From assembly GCA_031555145.1 (NCBI GenBank), contig JAVBUR010000030.1, positions 1-64,000 of the forward strand: a DNA stretch of 64,000 nucleotides, in the 5' to 3' direction. Below, piece by piece: positions 52,983 through 60,947 of this stretch. Source of the DNA: JAJDIA01 sp031555145 (GTDB taxonomy: Bacteria; Bacteroidota; Bacteroidia; Bacteroidales; Tannerellaceae). Under the pieces are notes generated by a model. That model was not told where the DNA came from. It searched no databases and was given only the letters and a program-made list of their open reading frames with translations. Made by a program: the position numbers and the translations under genes. Numbering within the stretch: position 1 is the first letter of the stretch; every line of letters starts with the position of its first letter.

Positions 52983-54428
52983 TTATTGGAAGACTAAAGA
53001 ACTTGTTTGAGTTAATATTTCTCCATTAGGTAATTTAACTTTCAAAGTAATAATATCACGAACACCTTTTTCTGCACCTGGAACTAGTAATTTAAAAGAA
53101 GATTCTGGACGAGTCTCCCACACGTTATAACTAACCTCATCTTCATAACCATCTGTTCCTTTAATTGATAAACTAATATTTGTTCCAGGCTTTATACAAT
53201 ATATTTCAACAGTTGCCAAATAATCCTGATCTTCGTACGGTCTAGATGGAGTGAGAGTTAATGGACGAACGTGTGTTTTATCAGATATCTCAACAAATAA
53301 ACTAGGATATGGCCCGTTTCCAGGCACTACTTCCGGACTGCCTAGAATATCATTAGGAATACCACTCACTTTTGGATATAAGACAATATCTTGATAATAT
53401 GTTCTGTTTTCAAAGACGACGTCGCACACTTGAAGCATTTCCATGACTCTGTCAAATATACTAGGACCACCTCCTGAAGGGCTATAACAAACAAAGCTTG
53501 CTACAATATTGAATTCTGAACATAAAGTAAAAAAGATGGGTGATGCTCCTGCGGTAATGACACCCATCGCTAATCCGAACGATACTGTCGCACAAATTGA
53601 CTCAACAATAAATGGATCATAATAATCGCACATTGTTGATATAACATTCTCTATTTTGTGACATACCTCATTCGGATTTATGGATGGAGCAGTTCCATCA
53701 GGAATTGTGGTTTCATATATTCCATTCCCTGTTCGCTTTGCGGGGAACGCACCAAGGAATTTATATTCTGGATAACCTGTCGTTGCTTTAACATAAACAG
53801 TTGCTTGGTTATCTAATTCACCACATCTGGTAACAAAAATTTTGCAGTTACTATTGGATGATTTGGTGCTATTTAACTGGGATTGATAGGCTACGGGTGT
53901 GCTGTGTGTGGTTTTTAGGCTGATCTTTTTGCCATTTCGAATATCTGTTTTTGAACGAGTTGTTGCGTGTAATCCATCTGTACCTATATGCGAGTTTACT
54001 TCATTGGCGGTATCTGAGTTTACTTCGCTGATGAACTGATTTTTGCCATCTTTTGAAATCATTGATAGTATAAACTCTGATTTGGAAATCCATTCTAAAT
54101 TTACCTCGCCATTATTAGAGATCATTTTAAGAGGTCGACCTAGTTCGTCGTAATAAAACCGTTGTAAGATGCTGTCGTTTTGTCGAACAAATATTTGTTC
54201 AATCTTACTGGGTTGCCCTGTATTATCTCTTGTTCCATAATAGTCATAAATCATATCTTCAGACCCTGACAGGTAGGTGAACAGTAATGGGTCTGCTGAA
54301 TTTTCCATTATAATTAATTCCCCTTCCCCCTTCTTGTCGTCTTCTTTATTGCATGAAAAGAAGAATACGGTAGCAATAAAACATAATGCTGATAGAATAA
54401 TAAATTGATTGCGTGTTTTCATGTGCAT
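52983..54428 (-). CDS. Lipoprotein of unknown function, regulon member
   Basis: A 481-residue protein (start at 54428, or ATG 54422) with a lipoprotein signal (LCFIATVFFFSCNKED). Residues about 45-130 have strand-turn units with YYDELGRPLKMISNN. A central hydrophobic stretch (IVESICATVSFGLAMGVITAGASPIFF) might be a membrane helix pair or a buried core. The C terminus is Ig-like (YEDQDYLATVEIYCIKPGTNISLSIKGTDGYEDEV). No family recognised. Its promoter shares the 22-nt dyad/-7 design with the kinase and ubiquitin-like operons. Confidence 0.65.
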   Translation of the reverse strand: MHMKTRNQFIILSALCFIATVFFFSCNKEDDKKGEGELIIMENSADPLLFTYLSGSEDMIYDYYGTRDNTGQPSKIEQIFVRQNDSILQRFYYDELGRPLKMISNNGEVNLEWISKSEFILSMISKDGKNQFISEVNSDTANEVNSHIGTDGLHATTRSKTDIRNGKKISLKTTHSTPVAYQSQLNSTKSSNSNCKIFVTRCGELDNQATVYVKATTGYPEYKFLGAFPAKRTGNGIYETTIPDGTAPSINPNEVCHKIENVISTMCDYYDPFIVESICATVSFGLAMGVITAGASPIFFTLCSEFNIVASFVCYSPSGGGPSIFDRVMEMLQVCDVVFENRTYYQDIVLYPKVSGIPNDILGSPEVVPGNGPYPSLFVEISDKTHVRPLTLTPSRPYEDQDYLATVEIYCIKPGTNISLSIKGTDGYEDEVSYNVWETRPESSFKLLVPGAEKGVRDIITLKVKLPNGEILTQTSSLVFQ

Positions 54429-54506
54429 GATTTTTGTATGTAGTGTTTTAATTTTTAGTTGGTCTCTTATTTGTGTATTTCTTTATAGAGCGTTTTTGCC
54501 TAAATG

Positions 54507-54550
54507 CAAATATCATTCATGGTTTTCACTAAACCATTAATCTGTATTAA
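54507..54550 (-). promoter_or_regulatory. Regulon promoter 3: TTAAT-N4-ATTAA, 22 nt, GATATTTG (lipoprotein gene)
   Basis: The dyad is at 54537-54550 (TTAAT-CTGT-ATTAA on the plus strand). On the minus strand exactly 22 nt separate it from GATATTTG (54514-54507), identical to the box of promoter 4. The lipoprotein ATG follows at 54428. Confidence 0.7.
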
Positions 54551-54619
54551 TAAGTGCTGTTTTAGCCTTTGCTAAGTGATGCATACGAGTAGAATACCCG
54601 TGATGAAACGACTGATGTT

Positions 54620-54651
54620 TTTGGCTTTTTATTGGCGAAGTAATATATTTG
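54620..54651 (+). promoter_or_regulatory. Canonical promoter TTTG-N20-TATATTTG before the HATPase gene
   Basis: TTTG at 54620-54623 and TATATTTG at 54644-54651 are at consensus spacing. The -7 box ends only 4 nt before the GTG start, so the transcript would begin at or after that codon. Either the mRNA is leaderless or translation begins further in. Confidence 0.55.
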
Positions 54652-54655
54652 CATC

Positions 54656-55183
54656 GTGAACAACCTTTCCTTCCATATTACCGACATCGCCTCCAACAGC
54701 ATCCGGGCACAGGCGCCTGTTGTCGAGGTCGCTATCCGGGTGGATGCCCAATGGGTATCCATACGAATTACTGACAATGGCTGTGGGATGGATGCGGAGA
54801 CGGTGGCCCGAGTGCGGAATCCATTTTATACGACCCGTTCTACCCGGAAAGTGGGTTTGGGCCTGCCTTTCCTGATCCAAAATGCGGAACAAACAGGCGG
54901 GCGCGTGGAGATCACTTCAATCCCGGGGAAGGGTACGGAGGTGATGGCTTGCTTTGGCGCCGATAGTATTGACCTTCCTCCCTGGGGAGATCTGGCGGGA
55001 ACAATCGCAACATTGATAACGGGAAACCCGGATACGGATATCTGCTTCTCGTATGAGCGGGAAGGGGAGGAGCCATTTACTCTCAGTACGCATGAGGTGA
55101 AGGAAGCGTTGGATGGGATGCCGCTCAGCCTTCCGCCTGTCATGTTATGGCTGCGGGAAATGATACGTGAAAACGTGGGATAA
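54656..55183 (+). CDS. GHKL (histidine-kinase-like) ATPase, displaced redox-operon member
   Basis: A 175-residue single-domain ATPase beginning at GTG. ITDIASNSIRAQ is the N box, DNGCGMDAETVARV the G1 box and TRKVGLGLPFLIQNAE the G2 region. In anaerobes this protein type follows the PHP gene in DRTGG/hydrogenase-like operons, but here that operon ends 27 kb upstream. A second copy with an internal deletion lies at 62313-62519. Homology between the two begins at the start codon. Confidence 0.85.
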   Translation: MNNLSFHITDIASNSIRAQAPVVEVAIRVDAQWVSIRITDNGCGMDAETVARVRNPFYTTRSTRKVGLGLPFLIQNAEQTGGRVEITSIPGKGTEVMACFGADSIDLPPWGDLAGTIATLITGNPDTDICFSYEREGEEPFTLSTHEVKEALDGMPLSLPPVMLWLREMIRENVG

Positions 55184-55216
55184 CGATTAATGATGGCGAC
55201 GGTATTCTAAATACAT

Positions 55217-55262
55217 ATTCCGGCGATACCCACCCAGTGATTCCGGTGATACCCACCCACTC
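55217..55262 (+). repeat. Two tandem 23-nt repeats
   Basis: ATTCCGGCGATACCCACCCA and ATTCCGGTGATACCCACCCA, each followed by three variable bases, lie between the HATPase stop and the 3' end of the ubiquitin-like operon. Function unknown. Confidence 0.75.
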
Positions 55263-55283
55263 ACTGCCCTGAAAATTTGGTTG

Positions 55284-55982
55284 CTATTTCTTTTTTATAT
55301 ATTGGCTACTAACATATGCAAATACTGTCTTATATTTGATTTTTGCAAATCCGTTACTAATTTCATAGACTTCGATTTTCTCTCCTTTTTGCAATGTGCC
55401 AAGAACACTTGAATATGTGTTAGGAGATGTTCTTATATTCAAGGCATTGGCAGTGCAATAATAAGTGGTTGTTGAAGATTTTACATACTCTGTAGTAGTA
55501 GAAGCCTTTTTAGTGGATATTTTTGAATTGGACTCACTAGAGCTCCAAATCATACTTAATGTTAGAATAAGTGCAATGAGGAGTGTCCATCCATTCCAAA
55601 AAAGAAATCTGATACTATAAAGTACAACTGCCGTACACAGCCAACCTATTCCGGCGAAAATGTAGGCTCCGTAATAGACTATGGCGCCTCCAAGCAGCAT
55701 GCAGATTATGGCGGAAAATATATTACCCTGTATAAATTGATCAATAACAACAAAGATGGCACCGATCCAAGTCGCGCACAAAATAATCCACATAACGATT
55801 GTACATGCGTTGTCAACCCAATCAGCTACCCAATTGCCTATAGAGGCTACTCCTTCGTTGAAGCTACCCCACCAATTTCGACGATTGGAGTAACTGTAGG
55901 ATGATGCTGATTGGTTGATGGGTACAGCTATCTGTATATTTCGAAGTTTCCCGGTTGCCGGGTCAAATCCTGGTGGAAGCAT
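55284..55982 (-). CDS. Membrane protein with C-terminal bacterial SH3 domain
   Basis: A 232-residue protein with four hydrophobic segments (about 60-80, 87-108, 110-126, 130-147) and a Ser/Thr/Lys linker. The C-terminal SH3b domain (about 174-232) is typical: ALNIRTSPNTYSSVLGTLQKGEKIEVYEISNGFAKIKY. SH3b domains often bind peptidoglycan or peptides. It is last in the ubiquitin-like operon, 28 nt after the AAA+ gene, and may tether the system to the membrane. Confidence 0.75.
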   Translation of the reverse strand: MLPPGFDPATGKLRNIQIAVPINQSASSYSYSNRRNWWGSFNEGVASIGNWVADWVDNACTIVMWIILCATWIGAIFVVIDQFIQGNIFSAIICMLLGGAIVYYGAYIFAGIGWLCTAVVLYSIRFLFWNGWTLLIALILTLSMIWSSSESNSKISTKKASTTTEYVKSSTTTYYCTANALNIRTSPNTYSSVLGTLQKGEKIEVYEISNGFAKIKYKTVFAYVSSQYIKKK

Positions 55983-56010
55983 CTCTCTTGTTTGTTAATT
56001 TTATTATTTT

Positions 56011-58335
56011 TTATTCTTGTTGAACGTTACGAAAAATAACCGATTCACTTTGAATATCACATTCGATAGATTTGTTCCGCGAGATACAGCCATTGACCAT
56101 GGCGGAACTTATGGCATCAATAATATGAGTATTTATAACACGTTTCACCGGACGTCCCCCATATTCAGGTTGATAGCCTTTCTCGGTAACATAGTCGAGA
56201 ACTCGTGAAGTGTATGCCACATGAATGCTATTGGAGGCCATTCGTTTGACAGCAGATTTAAGTTGCAGTTCGGCAATCTGACGCACATCGCTACGAGTAA
56301 GTGGCAAAAACATTATTATATTATCGATGCGATTAATAAACTCAGGAGCCACCCGTAGTTTTAATTGGTTAAGCACAGCCTCGGAAGTCTGCTCAATATT
56401 TGTTTCAGCGGGAATCCTGCCAGTTAAGTCACGCATAATTATATCTTGTCCCATGTTAGAAGTCATGACCACTATGGTGTTTTTAAAATCAACTATGCGA
56501 CCTTGTCCATCCGTCATACGACCGTCATCAAGAACCTGAAGTAGTGTCTCAAATATTTTGGGATTTGCTTTCTCGATTTCATCAAAAAGCACCAGACTGT
56601 AAGGCTTGCGGCGAACAGCTTCGGTGAGTTGACCTCCTTGGTCGTAGCCTATATAGCCCGGAGGCGCACCAAAAAGACGAGCGACAGAGTGTTCCTGTTG
56701 ATATTCGCTCATATCAATGCGCACTATCATGTCACGAGAGCGAAATAAAAACTCTGCAAGAGCCTTGCAAAGTTCGGTTTTCCCTACCCCAGTGGTGCCG
56801 AGGAAAAGGAATGAACCTATTGGACGTGAAGCGTCGTTAAGCCCCATTCGACTCCTGCGTATGGCGTTTGCCACAGCCGTAATCGCCTTGTCTTGCCCAA
56901 TAACTGAGTTGTGGAGGTACTCTTCGATGTGGCGTAAACGTTCGGTGTCATCTTCGCTCATACTTTGCATTGGTATACCGGTCCAGCGGGTTACCACTTC
57001 CATCACATCCTTTATAGAGAGTGTATTGCTACTACGCTCCATACGTATGCAAGAGGCGGCTTCATCAAGAAGATCGATCGCTTTGTCAGGCAAACGACGG
57101 TCGGTGATATAGCGATGGCTAAGCTTTACAGCATAATCTACTACATCGTCGGGAATGATAACACGATGATGGTTCTCAAATCGATTCTTGATACCCTTGA
57201 GTATGGTGATGGCAGCATCGAGACTTGGTTCGTCTACTATCACTTTTTGAAAGCGACGTTCAAAGGCTTTGTCCTTCTCTATGTGTTTAGTATATTCGTC
57301 CAAAGTGGTAGCTCCAAGAATTTTGATGGTACCTCGTGCCATTTCTGGTTTGAGCATATTGGCTATGGAGTTATTGGAACAACTACATGTTCCGATGAGG
57401 GTGTGTATTTCATCAATAAATAAAATTACTTGAGGGTCTTGCTTGATTTCATCAACCAACTGCCGCATTATTTCTTCGCCATTGTTAATGCTTTCAATAA
57501 CGCCGAGGTCAAGTTGATAGAGTTTTAGGTCAGCAAGGTCTTCCGGAACATTACCACAGAGGAGTTTATGAGCCAAGTCTTCTACAACGGCAGTCTTTCC
57601 TGTGCCCGGTTCACCGACAAGCACAGGGTTGTTTTTGCTTCGTCTGGATAAAATTTGCAAGACTCGCTTGATTTCTTCGTTTCGGCCTATTGCTGGTTCA
57701 ATGGCTCCTTCACGAGCTTTTTCTAGCCAATTCACACAAAATTGTGCCACGGTTGGACAATTTCGGGCTTCAGTTGATGACTGTGGTCGCAGTTGACGTG
57801 ACGGTTGATGTGTGGAGTCCGGTCTATCGAGATACATCTCAGTCGCATTTTGACGGTTGTCGTTCTCGTTAACGGCAGGAGCAAATGATGCAGATAAACA
57901 TGTAACAACACTCTGCATGTTTGCCGATGTAAGCCCCATTGATTGCCCCAAAGTACGTAACGGCCCGTGTACCATAAATAGAGCAATAATTAGTCCGCCA
58001 TGTTCGTATGGCATTTGCGGTATTTTATTGTCTATCTGCAATGTCAAATTCAGTACCTCTATCAATGACTCAGAAATAGCAAGACAACCGGAAGCATCAG
58101 TTTCGGCATGTTCGAGATTGCTAATGATATCCCCTATATTAGCATAGAGACTGTTAGCATCAACGCCTGCTTTGTCGAAAAAATGTTTCAACTCATCGGG
58201 GTTCTCTTGTTGAAGAACAATAAAGAATAAGGAGGGCTCAATTTTAGCCAAACCAAGTTCGGCGCTAAGACTAGCGGCTTTATTTAAAAAGTCGGGAATA
58301 TCAGTATTGCGAAATTGAGAAAAGTCGAAGTCCAT
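56011..58335 (-). CDS. Double-AAA+ ClpA/ClpB-like unfoldase
   Basis: A 774-residue Hsp100 protein. The N domain spans about 1-150. D1 has Walker A GEPGTGKT (241-248) and Walker B FIDEIH (306-311). D2 has Walker A GTTGVGKT (513-520), Walker B LFDEIE (583-588) and YIGYDQGGQLTEAVRRKP. Between D1 and D2 there is no room for the ClpB/ClpC coiled-coil M domain, so the layout is ClpA-like. No clear IGF/IGL-type ClpP-binding loop is visible in D2. It could extract or unfold proteins tagged by the E1/E2-like enzymes encoded upstream. It is not ClpV by context, since no type VI genes are present. Confidence 0.9.
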   Translation of the reverse strand: MDFDFSQFRNTDIPDFLNKAASLSAELGLAKIEPSLFFIVLQQENPDELKHFFDKAGVDANSLYANIGDIISNLEHAETDASGCLAISESLIEVLNLTLQIDNKIPQMPYEHGGLIIALFMVHGPLRTLGQSMGLTSANMQSVVTCLSASFAPAVNENDNRQNATEMYLDRPDSTHQPSRQLRPQSSTEARNCPTVAQFCVNWLEKAREGAIEPAIGRNEEIKRVLQILSRRSKNNPVLVGEPGTGKTAVVEDLAHKLLCGNVPEDLADLKLYQLDLGVIESINNGEEIMRQLVDEIKQDPQVILFIDEIHTLIGTCSCSNNSIANMLKPEMARGTIKILGATTLDEYTKHIEKDKAFERRFQKVIVDEPSLDAAITILKGIKNRFENHHRVIIPDDVVDYAVKLSHRYITDRRLPDKAIDLLDEAASCIRMERSSNTLSIKDVMEVVTRWTGIPMQSMSEDDTERLRHIEEYLHNSVIGQDKAITAVANAIRRSRMGLNDASRPIGSFLFLGTTGVGKTELCKALAEFLFRSRDMIVRIDMSEYQQEHSVARLFGAPPGYIGYDQGGQLTEAVRRKPYSLVLFDEIEKANPKIFETLLQVLDDGRMTDGQGRIVDFKNTIVVMTSNMGQDIIMRDLTGRIPAETNIEQTSEAVLNQLKLRVAPEFINRIDNIIMFLPLTRSDVRQIAELQLKSAVKRMASNSIHVAYTSRVLDYVTEKGYQPEYGGRPVKRVINTHIIDAISSAMVNGCISRNKSIECDIQSESVIFRNVQQE

Positions 58336-58356
58336 GATGCAACAATATTTACTATA

Positions 58357-58848
58357 TTATAATGGATTATGTGGCGCAATATCATTGGTAAGTGTGGGGT
58401 TTTCACAAACAACTGTATCCTCCGACGAATGTTGATGGTTCAGGTAATAATCTATTGGCTTTCCTGTCCGCAAATGAGCGCGGTACATCTCAATCCATAT
58501 GCGACACATGAGATATACTTTCCATAGAGTAATGTCGGAATCCCCAAAAATATAGTGGCATAGCTGAGTCCACCCATTCCAAGATTTAAGAGTATGATTT
58601 TGAACCGAACAACTGTCCATGGGTTGACCAGAGTGAGTATAGAGCATCTGCTGTACATATACTCTTGGCTTTGATGTAGGGAATTCGGATATATCGAAAT
58701 AGAGTAGATAGACGGCACCATCTCTCGCTTGTATAGCCGCCTGAAGGTAGGGGTTAGGGGCTCCTATATTGCGGAAACGGAATATGTTTCGTGGTAAATA
58801 GTGTGTCAATATCTTGTCTTCAAATTTCACCCGGGCTAGATCCATCAT
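58357..58848 (-). CDS. E2-like ubiquitin-conjugating fold protein (second copy)
   Basis: A 163-residue paralogue of the 60450 gene. VYLLYFDISEFPTSKPRVYV is the central strand and the E2-type Pro-rich turn; NHTLKSWNGWTQLC gives His85 and the presumed catalytic Cys97, followed by TLWKVYLMCRIWIEMYRAHLRTGK. Bacterial E2 families share this His-x(n)-Gly-x2-x-Cys layout. The C-terminal 25 residues are absent from the other copy. It lies between the E1-like gene (45 nt) and the AAA+ gene (21 nt). Confidence 0.7.
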   Translation of the reverse strand: MMDLARVKFEDKILTHYLPRNIFRFRNIGAPNPYLQAAIQARDGAVYLLYFDISEFPTSKPRVYVQQMLYTHSGQPMDSCSVQNHTLKSWNGWTQLCHYIFGDSDITLWKVYLMCRIWIEMYRAHLRTGKPIDYYLNHQHSSEDTVVCENPTLTNDIAPHNPL

Positions 58849-58893
58849 AATTATAAAAAGACGTAATTTAATAAAGTTATGCGAAATAGATAA

Positions 58894-60225
58894 TCACTTT
58901 GATGAATTCTGTGACGTAGTATCACTCTCAGGGGCAAACTTATCGAGAGCATCTAAGTTAATCGACGTATCGATAAGCACATTAGCCACATCGTCGCCAA
59001 ACTCTTTCACAAAATTACTTCCGATGTCAAGATTGGATGTGGAGCCGCACAACGCACATTGTTCATCTCGGTCAAGTTCCACACCATACCATCGCATAAT
59101 GGTAGGCATTTGACCGGGGTCGGCAAACGATGCCCAATTTGTATAGTTTCGTTCGCGACGATTGGCCCACATATAGTATGCAAACACTAGTTCCTCTTCA
59201 AGAGAGGTGATGCCCGATGAGGCGCCATGCGACAATTCGACAAGTGCCAGCTTCGCCATCATGTTGCACATAGGTTCGATGTCGGCACTAAGTCCTACCT
59301 GTACCATGGCATCAGCATCATCTGTCGACACATAGGCCGCTATATGTCCATCACGGCGTGCCGAGGCCTCATCGGTAATTTCTTCCATGGTTGCGTCATA
59401 CCAACCGTTACCCAATAGACAGCAGTAGCATGGTCCACCAGGACGGTAGCGGAACACATCGCCCCCTTCGGCACGAGTAATGGCTCGACCGAAGATACCA
59501 ACAGTCGAGGTTTTGACAAGTGCGTCGCTAAGGCTAAAACGCGATCTGTTATTGTCTGTAGCACAGATGACAAGGTCTGCTTTATCACTTTGTTCAACGA
59601 GCAAGTCCGGACATTCATTGATGTTGATAGGAAAGCGATCAACCTTGGCATAAGGGTTTTTGCCAATAATTGAATCGGCTATAACATCTGTTTTGAGTCG
59701 CCCTAAATCATTAATCGTGGCTGTATGACGCGCTAAATTGTGGAGTTCCACGCGGTCAAAATCCATCAGTGCAAAATGTCCTACTCCCGCTTTAGCTAGT
59801 TCAATGGCAATTTGTGAACCAAAACTTCCCAAACCGACTATCATTACTCGTTTACCTTCAAGTATGTTGAGCTCTAGTAATCCCTTGTTCCGTGAATAAA
59901 GGTCGGCTTTTGCAGGAATAATCTCGGGAGTTATAGGACAGGAAGCACCATCGTACCATACTTGAACTGAACCATTAGTATTGATGGTGACAGTGATATC
60001 AACAGACACAGGAACTGTCGAATCATAATCTTTCTGAGTAAAGCGAACTGTATAGCGACGCCCAAAACTATGGCATATATGGATGAAGTGAAGATGAAAC
60101 ACATTTTCTCCTTCCCATTCGTAAGCCACTCCTATCACATCTTCTTGTGAGGGTGAACTTGCAAATTTTTTAAGTTGCTCACCATCTATAAAAAAAATTG
60201 GCTGAGCGCTGATATGCGAGTTCAT
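58894..60225 (-). CDS. E1-like ThiF-family activating enzyme
   Basis: A 443-residue protein. The nucleotide-binding ThiF core begins at about 125: VMIVGLGSFGSQIAIELAKAGVG (GLGSFG at 131-136), DFDRVELHNLARH with Arg166, and CATDNNRSRF. Cys266/Cys269 and Cys390/Cys393 probably bind zinc. The N-terminal 110 residues form a beta-rich domain I cannot name. It would adenylate the C terminus of a small modifier and pass it to the E2-like proteins. Its start overlaps the 62-codon gene by 4 nt, so the two are coupled. Confidence 0.85.
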   Translation of the reverse strand: MNSHISAQPIFFIDGEQLKKFASSPSQEDVIGVAYEWEGENVFHLHFIHICHSFGRRYTVRFTQKDYDSTVPVSVDITVTINTNGSVQVWYDGASCPITPEIIPAKADLYSRNKGLLELNILEGKRVMIVGLGSFGSQIAIELAKAGVGHFALMDFDRVELHNLARHTATINDLGRLKTDVIADSIIGKNPYAKVDRFPININECPDLLVEQSDKADLVICATDNNRSRFSLSDALVKTSTVGIFGRAITRAEGGDVFRYRPGGPCYCCLLGNGWYDATMEEITDEASARRDGHIAAYVSTDDADAMVQVGLSADIEPMCNMMAKLALVELSHGASSGITSLEEELVFAYYMWANRRERNYTNWASFADPGQMPTIMRWYGVELDRDEQCALCGSTSNLDIGSNFVKEFGDDVANVLIDTSINLDALDKFAPESDTTSQNSSK

Positions 60226-60410
60226 ACGGCAAAACCTTCTCTGGTCATCTGATTAGCTACCACTCCCTCAGCCGGAATTGGTTGATTGGCAGGTATTACT
60301 TCCCATTTACCGGTACGGGTGTTGTACACCATATTCTTGTTACGACTGCCGTTGCTATCGTTGTGAACGGCTTCAGCCATTTGATCGAGATTTATATTTT
60401 CGAATCCCAT
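60222..60410 (-). CDS. 62-residue protein coupled to the E1-like gene
   Basis: A short acidic-to-neutral protein (starts MGFENINLDQMAEAV, contains NTRTGKWEVIPANQP, ends GFAV). It is too short and lacks the visible strand pattern of a full beta-grasp ubiquitin-like fold, and it has no terminal Gly-Gly. Yet it occupies the slot where related operons encode the modifier, between E2 and E1 genes, with a 4-nt overlap into the E1. A modifier, a substrate peptide or an adaptor are possible. Confidence 0.6.
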   Translation of the reverse strand: MGFENINLDQMAEAVHNDSNGSRNKNMVYNTRTGKWEVIPANQPIPAEGVVANQMTREGFAV

Positions 60411-60449
60411 AACAATTGATTGTTTTGTTTGTATATAAATGATATTGTT

Positions 60450-60878
60450 TTACTGTTGATGATTCAGGTAATATTCCATTGTCTTGCCTGTACGTAAATG
60501 AGCACGATACATTTCTATCCACAGACGGCATTTAAGATATACTTTCCACAGAGAAACATCAGGAGTCCATCTAGCATCCGCATAATGACAAAGCTGAGTC
60601 CACCCATTCCAAGAAGAAAGAGTGTGGTTTGGATTCGATGCACTGTCCATGGATTGACCGGATCGGGTGTAAAGCATCTGCTGAACATATACCCTTGGTT
60701 TTGACGCAGGGAATGGAGCGAGATCGAAGTAAAGTAGATAGGTGGCACCATCATTTGCTTGTACTGCCACTTGAATATTAGGTGAAGAAGTGCCTATGTT
60801 GCGGAATCGAAACATGTTGCTTGGGAGATAGTGTGCGAATATCTGCTCTTCGAGTTTTGCACGTTGTTGATCTATCAT
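60450..60878 (-). CDS. E2-like ubiquitin-conjugating fold protein (first copy)
   Basis: A 142-residue protein with a UBC-like pattern: TYLLYFDLAPFPASKPRVYV, then NHTLSSWNGWTQLC with His85 and presumed catalytic Cys97, DARWTPDVSLWKVYLKCRLWIEMYRAHLRTGK and a short tail. It is clearly related along its length to the second copy at 58357, which keeps the same His and Cys. It would accept a modifier from the E1-like enzyme. The assignment rests on motif pattern and neighbours, not on close similarity to a known E2. Confidence 0.72.
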   Translation of the reverse strand: MIDQQRAKLEEQIFAHYLPSNMFRFRNIGTSSPNIQVAVQANDGATYLLYFDLAPFPASKPRVYVQQMLYTRSGQSMDSASNPNHTLSSWNGWTQLCHYADARWTPDVSLWKVYLKCRLWIEMYRAHLRTGKTMEYYLNHQQ

Positions 60879-60883
60879 AACTA

Positions 60884-60923
60884 TTAGAACAATTATATTT
60901 AATTTAGAACAATTATATTTAAT
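60884..60923 (+). repeat. Exact 20-bp tandem duplication
   Basis: TTAGAACAATTATATTTAAT occurs twice head to tail in the 69-nt gap between the JAB and first E2-like genes. Confidence 0.9.
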
Positions 60924-60947
60924 AGAGAATATAAAATGGTTATTTAC

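Noticed and set aside
56011..58335. ClpV of a type VI secretion system
   Set aside because: No TssB/TssC, Hcp, VgrG or membrane-complex genes are in the window; the neighbours are E1/E2/JAB genes.
60222..60410. Calling the 62-residue protein a ubiquitin homologue
   Set aside because: It is too short, lacks a beta-grasp strand pattern and a terminal Gly-Gly; only its position suggests a modifier.
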